43,297 nucleotides of DNA, from positions 1 to 43,297 of the forward strand of contig SEEV01000013.1 of the NCBI GenBank assembly GCA_004211695.1, given 5' to 3'. The notes under the pieces were generated by a model. The model ran no database searches. It was not told the DNA's origin and was given only the letters and a program-made list of their open reading frames with translations. Of the stretch, positions 24,535 to 31,872 are shown piece by piece. The translations under genes and the position numbers were made by a program. Every line of letters starts with the position of its first letter. Positions within the stretch are counted from its first letter, which is position 1. The stretch comes from Rhodococcus sp. (in: high G+C Gram-positive bacteria) (GTDB lineage Bacteria > Actinomycetota > Actinomycetes > Mycobacteriales > Mycobacteriaceae).

Positions 24535-26550
24535 GTGTCCAAAGCCGTACATGCGGCGCGGCGCCTGATCCTCGGGCGTGCGCTGCGCAGTGAACATCTC
24601 GGTGACCAGTTGCTGTCCAAGCGGCTGGCCCTGCCGATCTTCGCCTCCGACCCACTCTCGTCGGTCGCCTACGCCACCCAGGAAATTCTGCTGGTCCTCT
24701 CGCTCGGCGGGCTGGCCTACCTGTACCTCACCCCCTACCTGGCAGCCGGGGTGGTCGTGCTGCTGGCGGTGGTGGTCCTCTCCTACCGGCAGGTGGTGTT
24801 CGCCTACCCCAGCGGCGGCGGATCCTACGAAGTCGCCAACCGCAACCTCGGACCGTCCGCCGGGTTGACGGTGGCCGCCGCCCTGCTCGTCGACTACGTG
24901 ATGACCGTCGCGGTGTCGGTGGCCGCCGGGGTCGACAACCTCATCTCCGCCATTCCGTCCCTCAACGAGCACCGGGTCGCGCTGGCGGTCGGCTTCGTGA
25001 TCCTGCTGACCGCGATGAACCTGCGCGGGGTCCGCGAATCCGGCAAAACCTTCGCCGTCCCCACCTACGGGTTCATCGCCGGTGTCCTCGTCCTGATCGT
25101 CACCGGCCTGATCCGGGTGATACTCGGGGATGCGCCCGTCGCCGAGAGCGCCGCCTACTCGATCACCCCGGAACACTCCGGGATCACCGGGCTGGCACTG
25201 GTGTTCTTCGCACTGCGCGCCTTCTCCTCCGGATGCACCGCGCTGACCGGGGTCGAGGCCATCTCCAACGGGGTCCCCGCGTTCCGCAGACCCAAGAGCA
25301 CCAACGCCGCCAAGACCCTCGTCGCGATGGGCGCCACCGCGATCGTGATGTTCTCCGGCATCACCGCACTGGCGATCATCAGCAAGGTCCGCATCGCCGA
25401 ACACACCTGCGACCTGGTGGGTTTCACCGGCAACTGTGAGACCGATCCGCAGCGCACCGTGATCGCGCAGATCGCGGCCGCGGTGTTCGGGGGCACCACC
25501 AATGTCGGGTTCTTCTACATCCAGGCCGCCACCGTCCTGATCCTGATCCTGGCCGCGAACACCGCCTACAACGGGTTCCCACTCCTGGCCTCGATCCTGG
25601 CCCGCGACCGCTACCTGCCCCGCCAGCTCAACACCCGCGGCGACCGGCTCGCGTTCAGCAACGGCATCGTCCTGCTGGCCCTGGCGGCCGGCATCCTGAT
25701 CGTCATCTTCGACGCCTCGGTCACCCACCTGATCCAGCTCTACATCCTCGGGGTGTTCACCTCCTTCACCCTCAGCCAGGCCGGGATGGTCCGGCACTGG
25801 AACCGCCTGCTGCGCGCCGAACCGGACCGCGCCGAACGGCACCGGATCCGGTTGCGGCGGGCCGTCAACGGGATCGGCTGCGCCCTCACCGGGCTGGTGC
25901 TGATCATCGTGACCGCCACCAAGTTCACCCAGGGCGCCTACCTGGTGGTCATCGCGATGCCGATCCTCTTCGTGATGATGAAGGCCATCCGCCGGCACTA
26001 CGACCGGGTGGCCGCCGCGCTCGTCCTCGACGAGGACAGCTTCGACCTGCCCTCCCAGGTGCACGCCATCGTCCTGATCTCGCAGCTGCACAAACCGGCC
26101 GCCCGCGCCCTCGCCTACGCCCGCGCCACCCGGCCCTCGACCCTCGAGGCGGTCACCGTGCAGAGCGACGACACACCCCGCCTGCAGAAGGAATGGGACA
26201 AGCACAGCATGCCGGTGTCGCTGAAGGTGCTCGCGTCCCCCTACCGGGAGGTGACCCGGCCGATCGCCAACTACATCAAGACCATCCGCCGCGACAACCC
26301 CCGTGAAGTCATCACCATCTACATCCCCGAATACGTCGTCGGGCACTGGTGGGAACACCTGCTGCACAACCAGAGCGCCCTGCGCCTCAAGGGCCGGCTG
26401 CTCTACACCCCGGGCGTGATGGTCACCAGCGTGCCCTGGTTACTGGACTCGGCCGAACACGTCACCCACCCGGCCGCGAGGCCCGCGCCGGGGGACATCC
26501 GCCGCGGCGCCCTCCCGGCGGCCACACCCACCCCGAACAACCGGCCGTGA
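24535..26550 (+). CDS. KimA-like APC-family K+ transporter 2
   Basis: I place the start at GTG 24535 (MSKAVHAARR); the frame is open to 24427, but that part contains the regulatory boxes. The 671-residue protein has twelve helices and a long cytoplasmic C-terminus. Key stretches are ASDPLSSVAYATQEI in helix 1, LLVDYVMTVAVS and AANTAYNGFP, which match the K+-site regions of KimA closely, better than copy 1 does. Its C-terminal part (VITIYIPEYVVGHWWEHLLHN) is typical of the family. It is probably a K+/H+ symporter under the same control as kdp. Confidence 0.85.
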   Translation: MSKAVHAARRLILGRALRSEHLGDQLLSKRLALPIFASDPLSSVAYATQEILLVLSLGGLAYLYLTPYLAAGVVVLLAVVVLSYRQVVFAYPSGGGSYEVANRNLGPSAGLTVAAALLVDYVMTVAVSVAAGVDNLISAIPSLNEHRVALAVGFVILLTAMNLRGVRESGKTFAVPTYGFIAGVLVLIVTGLIRVILGDAPVAESAAYSITPEHSGITGLALVFFALRAFSSGCTALTGVEAISNGVPAFRRPKSTNAAKTLVAMGATAIVMFSGITALAIISKVRIAEHTCDLVGFTGNCETDPQRTVIAQIAAAVFGGTTNVGFFYIQAATVLILILAANTAYNGFPLLASILARDRYLPRQLNTRGDRLAFSNGIVLLALAAGILIVIFDASVTHLIQLYILGVFTSFTLSQAGMVRHWNRLLRAEPDRAERHRIRLRRAVNGIGCALTGLVLIIVTATKFTQGAYLVVIAMPILFVMMKAIRRHYDRVAAALVLDEDSFDLPSQVHAIVLISQLHKPAARALAYARATRPSTLEAVTVQSDDTPRLQKEWDKHSMPVSLKVLASPYREVTRPIANYIKTIRRDNPREVITIYIPEYVVGHWWEHLLHNQSALRLKGRLLYTPGVMVTSVPWLLDSAEHVTHPAARPAPGDIRRGALPAATPTPNNRP

Positions 26551-26680
26551 GCACGCCGGGAACCGCGAGGGTGCGAATCGGTCCCGTGTCGCCGACGGCG
26601 ACGCCGCTCGCCGTGGCCTGGTATGCGGCTTCCCGGCCCACGGCCGTCCGGGCGGAGCCTGTGCAGCCGGGACAAGTGCC

Positions 26681-27559
26681 ATGAAAGTGCCGCTGACGTC
26701 GTCGCACGGGATCTACCGCGACACCGACGCCAGTGTCCGGGTCCGGCGCTGGTGCCGAGAACAACTGCAGCACCGGGATGTGACGCACTCACTCACCCGG
26801 CTCGAGACGCCACTCGGGTCGACCACCGTCCTGAGCGCCGGTACCCGTGCCGGATTGCCCCCGGTGGTTCTCCTGCCGGGGACGGGACTGAACGCGGCGA
26901 CGACGCTCCCGACCGTGCGCCTCCTGCACGGCAAGCACCGCGTCTTCGTCCCGGACATCCCGGGAGAGCCGGGGCTGAGCTCCTCACACCGCCCTCACCG
27001 GCACCGACTCCGCGCCTACGGTGCATGGCTCGACAACCTGCTGCCGCAACTGAGTGCGGAACCGGTCATCCTGGTCGGCCACGCTCTGGGAGCGGCCATC
27101 GCACTGTCCGCCACCCCGAGTGCGGGTATCGCGGCACTGGTCCTGGTCAATCCCGCCGGACTCGTCCCACTGACACCCACCCGCGCCCTGACCAGGCTCC
27201 GTACCAGATCGATCCGCAACAGCAGGGGCGGCACCGGCGAACGAATCCTGACGCATCTGCTGTCCCCGCGCTACCTCGCCGACGAAAACCTGACCGACTG
27301 GTTCAGCATGCTCACCCGAGACTGCACGCCGTCGCGACCTCCGCGGCGGCTGCCCACCGACACGGTCCGCAGGTGGGCGGGGCAGCTTCCGATCATCGTC
27401 GCAACCGGTGAACACGACACACTCCTCGAGCCGGAACGTCTCCGCGACCCGGTCCGTTCGCTGCTCGACGTCGAGTTACGCACCATCGCCCGATGCGGAC
27501 ACCTCACTCTCCGCGAGAGGCCGCACGCCGTTGCCGAGTTGATCACGCAGCTGCCATAA
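26681..27559 (+). CDS. Alpha/beta-hydrolase-fold protein lacking the nucleophile serine
   Basis: ATG at 26681, weak ribosome site. The 292-residue protein has the alpha/beta-hydrolase order: oxyanion region VVLLPGTG, DIPGEPG, nucleophile elbow GHALG (133-137), acid in ATGEHDTLLEP and histidine in CGHLTLRERP. The elbow normally reads GHSxG; Ala135 replaces the serine, so ordinary hydrolysis is not expected. Some family members have non-catalytic roles. It stands alone between the KimA-like gene and the histidine-kinase relic. Confidence 0.8.
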   Translation: MKVPLTSSHGIYRDTDASVRVRRWCREQLQHRDVTHSLTRLETPLGSTTVLSAGTRAGLPPVVLLPGTGLNAATTLPTVRLLHGKHRVFVPDIPGEPGLSSSHRPHRHRLRAYGAWLDNLLPQLSAEPVILVGHALGAAIALSATPSAGIAALVLVNPAGLVPLTPTRALTRLRTRSIRNSRGGTGERILTHLLSPRYLADENLTDWFSMLTRDCTPSRPPRRLPTDTVRRWAGQLPIIVATGEHDTLLEPERLRDPVRSLLDVELRTIARCGHLTLRERPHAVAELITQLP

Positions 27560-27573
27560 CCGTGTCAGGGCCC

Positions 27574-27642
27574 ATGGGCGGCACCATCGTGCCCGACGAG
27601 ACCCCCGGCGGCGTCGCGCTGATCGTCACCGTGCCCGCTGGG
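27574..27642 (+). pseudogene. KdpD-type histidine kinase C-terminal relic
   Basis: The 23 codons read MGGTIVPDETPGGVALIVTV, matching the end of the window's KdpD (MGGTLVPDETPSGGVTMIIT). No upstream kinase sequence is present; the hydrolase gene ends 15 bases before. This is the tail of a lost second sensor kinase. Confidence 0.65.
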
Positions 27643-27892
27643 CGGGGCCACTCGAACCATGAACGGCCACGGCGCCGCATGGGTGTAAAGGAAACAGGCT
27701 CGCCCGGAGGCTCCCGCCCGCCGCGCACCGGCGCACGGCCGCGGCGGTCCAGTTGTCCGGTGCGGCGGAGGTTGGCAGCGAATTTTGTTACGTTTCATGG
27801 TCGCTCGTCGCCCAGCAGGTGGCGCCGGCGGCGTCGACCGCCCCCCGACCCGGGCCAGATGTTCGATCCGAGGGGTGAGTGAGGTGGTCTGG
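27643..27892. other. Stretch without a convincing gene
   Basis: Low-complexity GC-rich DNA with a short AT-rich patch (GAATTTTGTTACGTTTC near 27780). No ORF shows family features. Confidence 0.4.
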
Positions 27893-27926
27893 GTCTGCGT
27901 ATGGATATCGCGAAGAATTCGTCGGC
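27893..27926 (+). promoter_or_regulatory. Conserved upstream element, copy C
   Basis: TGCGTATGGATATCGCGAAG followed by AATTCGTCGG resembles copies A (12142) and B (31020). It lies 80 bp before the small membrane protein copy C. Confidence 0.5.
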
Positions 27927-28005
27927 CGGTGGCCGATGCCGGTGCGCGGGGCGCAGTCTGGTCTGTGCCCGACTCGATGATCACGTGGACAGAAGGACAC
28001 TTTCC

Positions 28006-28121
28006 GTGGGTGATGTGCTGTTGGTACCGGTGCTTGTCGGCTCCTTCGCGGCGGTATCGCCCGGGTGATCCGGTACCTGGACGCGCGCCCACACCCGGCG
28101 GTCCCCCACCCCCGGGGTTGA
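28006..28121 (+). pseudogene. Small single-span membrane protein, copy C (frameshifted)
   Basis: GTG at 28006 behind AGAAGGA opens MGDVLLVPVLVGSF, as in copies A and B, but the frame stops at 28068. The rest of the family motif continues in another frame from 28062 (RVIRYLDARPHP, stop 28121). A single frameshift near 28050-28062 explains it. Compared with the other copies, the conserved GAAL after GSF is disturbed. Confidence 0.55.
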
Positions 28122-28301
28122 ACCGCTGCTCGCCGCCACCTCCGTTCCCCCCGGCGGGTCGCCGCCCCACACCTGCGGTCCACCGTCGGCCGCTCATCGG
28201 GAATACGCGGCCACGAGAAAAGATCTCATCGAGGCGGTCGAGCGTAGCCCCCCCCGGCCCGGTGTGTGAGGGTGCGCCGCTACCACAGTTTTTTTCACGA
28301 C

Positions 28302-28322
28302 GACGGATTTACGTGATCCGTC
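28302..28322 (+). promoter_or_regulatory. Perfect inverted repeat upstream of the acyltransferase gene
   Basis: GACGGAT (28302-28308) and ATCCGTC (28316-28322) flank seven bases, 31 bp before the start at 28353. A run of T (about 28289-28295) precedes it. It may be a repressor site or a leader hairpin. The 180 bp before it hold no gene. Confidence 0.5.
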
Positions 28323-28352
28323 TGCCCGTTCGAGGTTCGAAAGGTCAACGCC

Positions 28353-29756
28353 ATGTTGCTTCCCATGTCGCCGCTGGACTCGATGTTTCTGCTCGGCGAG
28401 TCTCGTGAACATCCCCTGCACGTCGGGGGTGTGCAGATCTTCCAACCGCCCGAGGGGGCCGACGCCCGGGATGTGCGGGCACTGCTCGATACCGCGCTGA
28501 CCGACGGCGATCGGGGCGTGGCCCCGCAACTGGGGAAACGGGCCCGGCGGTCGTGGACCTCGCTGGGACAATGGGGTTGGGACGTGGACTCCCGCCTCGA
28601 CCTCGGCCATCACATCCGGCACGACGCCCTGCCGGAGCCCGGGGGTGAGGCGCAATTGTGGGGCCTGTGCTCACGCCTGCACGCCGCCCTGCTCGATCGC
28701 AGCCGCCCGCTGTGGGAGACCCACCTGATCGAGGGACTGCGCGACGGCCGCTACGCGATGTACACCAAGATCCACCACGCCGTCGCGGACGGGGTCGGCG
28801 CGATGAGCATGCTGGCCCGCAGCCTCAGCGAGGACCCCGACGAGCGCGGCATGCGGGCACCGTGGCAGCCCCCGCACCCGCGGCAACCGGCCTCGGCGAC
28901 CGACACCGTCGGCGCGGCCGGCGTGGCCGATCTGCCCGCGGCGGCGGTCCGCGCCGCCCGCGGCGCGGTCGGCGAACTCGCCGGACTCGTCCCCGCCCTG
29001 GCCGGCACCCTCGGCCGAGCGGCGCGCGATCAGGGCGGACCGCTCTCCCTGACCGCCCCCAGAACCATGTTCAACGAACCGATTTCGGGGGCGCGCCAGT
29101 TCGCGGCCCGGTCCTGGCCGCTCGAACGGCTGCGTCTGGTCGCCAAGGCGGCGGATGCCACGATCAACGATGTGGTGCTCGCCATGTCCGCGGGGGCGCT
29201 GCGCAGCTACCTGCACTGGAACGGCGCGCTGCCCGCACAACCGCTGATCGCGATGGTCCCGGTCTCGCTGCGCGACGAGCATCAGGGAGGCCGCGGCGGC
29301 AACGGCGTCGGGGTGCTGATGTGCAATCTCGGCACCCACCTGCCCGATCCGGCGGCCAGGCTGGACACCGTGCGCACCTGCATGCGCGAAGGCAAACAAG
29401 CCTTGGCGACGATGAGCACGGCACAGATCCTGGCGATGAGCGCACTCGGCGCCAGCCCAGCCGGCGCAAGCATGCTGTTCGGGCACCACCCGCGACTGCG
29501 TCCACCGTTCAACCTGATCATCTCCAACGTCCCCGGGCCACGCCGCCCGCTGTACTGGAACGGTGCCCGGCTCGACGCGGTGTACCCGCTCTCCATCCCC
29601 GTCGACGGGCAGGGACTCAACATCACCTGCACAAGCAACGACGACATCATCTCCTTCGGGATCACCGGATGCCGCCGCACCGTGCCGCACCTGCACACGC
29701 TGACCACCCACCTCGGCCACGAACTCGACGCCCTCGAACACGCCGTGGGCCTCTGA
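28353..29756 (+). CDS. Wax ester synthase / diacylglycerol O-acyltransferase (WS/DGAT)
   Basis: The 467-residue protein has the bifunctional acyltransferase outline: start MLLPMSPLDSMFLLGE, active-site HHAVADG (141-147), DRSRPLWETHLIEGL just before it, and the C-terminal domain with FNLIISNVPGP and GLNITCTSNDD. It uses acyl-CoA to make triacylglycerol or wax ester, storage lipids typical of Rhodococcus and mycobacteria. ATG at 28353 is weakly supported by AAAGG; ATG at 28365 is possible. It is not obviously linked to the ion transporters. Confidence 0.93.
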   Translation: MLLPMSPLDSMFLLGESREHPLHVGGVQIFQPPEGADARDVRALLDTALTDGDRGVAPQLGKRARRSWTSLGQWGWDVDSRLDLGHHIRHDALPEPGGEAQLWGLCSRLHAALLDRSRPLWETHLIEGLRDGRYAMYTKIHHAVADGVGAMSMLARSLSEDPDERGMRAPWQPPHPRQPASATDTVGAAGVADLPAAAVRAARGAVGELAGLVPALAGTLGRAARDQGGPLSLTAPRTMFNEPISGARQFAARSWPLERLRLVAKAADATINDVVLAMSAGALRSYLHWNGALPAQPLIAMVPVSLRDEHQGGRGGNGVGVLMCNLGTHLPDPAARLDTVRTCMREGKQALATMSTAQILAMSALGASPAGASMLFGHHPRLRPPFNLIISNVPGPRRPLYWNGARLDAVYPLSIPVDGQGLNITCTSNDDIISFGITGCRRTVPHLHTLTTHLGHELDALEHAVGL

Positions 29757-29900
29757 CACCAGAGAGACCGGGCACAGCCCTCCCCAGCCAACCTTCCCGG
29801 CTCTGTCGGCGCGGGCCCCACGTCCACTGCACTGATCAAGTGTCGAGACGACCTCCATTACAACACGATTCACAGGACACGAAGACAAGGAACCACACCC

Positions 29901-30065
29901 ATGACCTCATCGAGGACACCGGCCACCCCGACCCGCCGTTCCGCGGGGACGATGAGCACCGAGGAGATCAAGGCCCATCTCGAGGCGATGTTCGCACCCG
30001 ACCGCACCGAACCCGGCGCAGTGATCGGACGCGGCGAACCCGGCCCCGGCCGGCGGACACGGTGA
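29901..30065 (+). CDS. Small hypothetical protein (54 aa)
   Basis: ATG at 29901 has AAGGA about nine bases upstream. The product has a basic Thr/Pro-rich start, a short helix (STEEIKAHLEAMFAPD) and a Gly/Arg-rich end. No membrane span or known domain. It lies 144 bp after the acyltransferase and may be in its transcript. Confidence 0.4.
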   Translation: MTSSRTPATPTRRSAGTMSTEEIKAHLEAMFAPDRTEPGAVIGRGEPGPGRRTR

Positions 30066-30294
30066 CATGCGGAAAAAGGTCACCACACCCTCCTGACCCG
30101 GTACCGGGAACCGCGGCACCGTGCGGATGCCGACCGCGCGGACTGCCACGGATTCCCAGGGACGTCGCATCTCGCGGCGCTGCTGGCGCGATGGACTTCG
30201 ACAGCCGTCACCGCCGGCCGACGACACCTCGGCGGAGCAGAACCAAAAATCGACAGCGCGCGACATCGCAGGAAAACCAGTCCAAGGACCACCG

Positions 30295-31260
30295 ATGAAC
30301 ACCCTCCTCGCCCCCACCGTGCATCCCGCATGCATGGTGCTCGTCGACGCCGAAGTGGAACGATCCGTCATCGCCCGCCTCCGCGACAATGGCGTGCTGC
30401 CCCGGGACGTGGCAATCGTCGATAAACGATCGCATCGCCGCCACGGGCTCGCCACCGTAGAGGCCCTGCGGGCCACGCGATTCGATGCCGCGGTCATTGT
30501 GGTCGGTGCCTTTCACTCCATCGATGAACGAATCGCGTTGCTCGACGCCGGCGCCGATCACGTCCTACACGGGCCGGTGAGCCCGGCGGTGCTGATCGCC
30601 TGGACCCGATCGATACTTCGCCGGACGAGGGCCCTACCGCCGGATGCGAGTCTGGTGAGCAGTTCGCACCTGCTCTTACGAAGGGGGTGTAACACGGTCG
30701 AACGGAGAGGAATACGAACAACTCTGACGAACACCGAGTTCGATCTGCTGGCCGTCCTGGCCCGGAACGCCGGCCGCGTCGTCCCGCGCCGACACCTCTT
30801 GCTCCTGGTCTGGGGAATCCCCGGCGAGTCGAGCACGAACGTCCTCAACGTACATATTTGGTCATTGCGTCGAAAGCTGGCGTCCATCGGTGCTCCGCAG
30901 TCGGTCCGCACTGTTCGCGGTGTCGGGCTTCGCTTTACACGAGCCGGATTGACTGCGGCCACGGCGGTGCCAGACCGAGGCGTACGACCCGCGGAGGACG
31001 CCCGGCCGCGCGTACCCGGGTGCGCGTATAGATCTCGCGAAGAATGTGCCGGACGTCTTCCCACCGGGCCCACTCGCGGTCGATGCTGGTGGGGTCCGGT
31101 GAACTACATGCATGAAGGAAGCCTCCTCGTGGGTGATCTACTCGTCACAGTCCTGCTCCTCGGATCATTCCTCGGCGCCGCCCTGACGATCCGCTACCTC
31201 AACACCCACCCCACCCGACCCCACGGGTACCCGTCACCCCATGACCACCGAGGAACATGA
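30295..31260 (+). CDS. Degenerate OmpR-type response regulator running into a membrane peptide
   Basis: ATG at 30295 with AAGGA upstream; earlier in-frame starts lack support. Residues about 10-110 are a shortened receiver: MVLVDAE, AIVDKRSH (possible acceptor Asp), VVGAFHS and LDAGADHVLHGPVSP, where the usual KP lysine is lost. Residues about 140-220 are a complete winged helix (LTNTEFDLLAVLARNAG, NVLNVHIWSLRRKL, VRTVRGVGLRF). The frame then continues without stop through the conserved element B and into the small membrane protein copy B (from residue 279). Either the regulator has gained a C-terminal membrane helix or its stop codon was lost. It has no partner kinase nearby. Confidence 0.75.
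   Translation: MNTLLAPTVHPACMVLVDAEVERSVIARLRDNGVLPRDVAIVDKRSHRRHGLATVEALRATRFDAAVIVVGAFHSIDERIALLDAGADHVLHGPVSPAVLIAWTRSILRRTRALPPDASLVSSSHLLLRRGCNTVERRGIRTTLTNTEFDLLAVLARNAGRVVPRRHLLLLVWGIPGESSTNVLNVHIWSLRRKLASIGAPQSVRTVRGVGLRFTRAGLTAATAVPDRGVRPAEDARPRVPGCAYRSREECAGRLPTGPTRGRCWWGPVNYMHEGSLLVGDLLVTVLLLGSFLGAALTIRYLNTHPTRPHGYPSPHDHRGT
31020..31053 (+). promoter_or_regulatory. Conserved upstream element, copy B
   Basis: GTGCGCGTATA and GATCTCGCGAAGAATGTGCC match copy A with one change. It lies inside the open frame of the response regulator and 75 bp before the GTG of membrane protein copy B, which suggests that this segment began as non-coding DNA. Confidence 0.55.
31129..31260 (+). CDS. Small single-span membrane protein, copy B
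   Basis: GTG at 31129 with GAAGGAAG upstream opens 43 residues beginning MGDLLVTVLLLGSFLGAAL, then TIRYLNTHP and a His/Pro-rich tail. It is the clearest partner of copy A at 12266. It is in the same frame as the response regulator before it, so it may be made both alone and as a fusion. Confidence 0.6.
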   Translation: MGDLLVTVLLLGSFLGAALTIRYLNTHPTRPHGYPSPHDHRGT

Positions 31261-31453
31261 AACCCGCGGAACATGACACCTGCCGGGCAGCCGGCACCGT
31301 ACCGGAGGACCCCTGCGCATCGATTCCCCGTGACCCCGGCGACCGGCCGTGGGTAACGAAGACGACTCCCGTCGAGTGCGTGACCTCCGTTCAGGACCCC
31401 ACACACCGTCCACCGCAACAACGCCCGATTCGACCTCCTGCCGGCCAACCGCG

Positions 31454-31660
31454 TCACTTCCCGGCCGAAACCTCGGCCCGGCGAGCCGACATCCGTGACC
31501 ACACCGCCTGCCGGAAGGCCAGGGTGGCCCAACCGGCCAATGCCATCCCGGACAGGTTCACCAGCAACTGCAGCGCGCTTCCGCAGATGTCCTGGCCGAC
31601 ACCGAAGGCCACCCCCAACGCGACTTTGGCCGGGCGGTCTCGGCGAACCGGTTCAACCAC
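31454..31660 (-). pseudogene. DUF389-type membrane protein, C-terminal relic
   Basis: The frame codes VALGVAFGVGQDICGS, then LLVNLSGMALAGWATLAF and a short basic tail. This looks like the last two helices of DUF389 proteins (TIGR00341 type), where LVNL-x-GI-LAG is usual. The upstream 200 or more residues are absent. The 190 bp between copy B and this relic hold no gene. Confidence 0.45.
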
Positions 31661-31872
31661 TCACCCGGCCGGAGGCCTCACCCTCGAGCCGGATCGCGAT
31701 AGCATCGAAACTGGTTGCCTTGCTGGTGATGTCACGGTCCGGCCCGATGCCTGATCAAGCACGGCGACCTGCTCCGGGCTTCCCCACCCTCGCGGCCAGA
31801 CCTGTCCGTACCCGTGCCGCCCGCCGCGCGGCGCCGCGCACAACCGATCGCGGTGCCGACCTCGTCACGCCG

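Noticed and set aside
30121..30294. Upstream in-frame start for the response regulator
   Set aside because: The extra 58 residues show no receiver features, and ATG at 30295 has a ribosome site.
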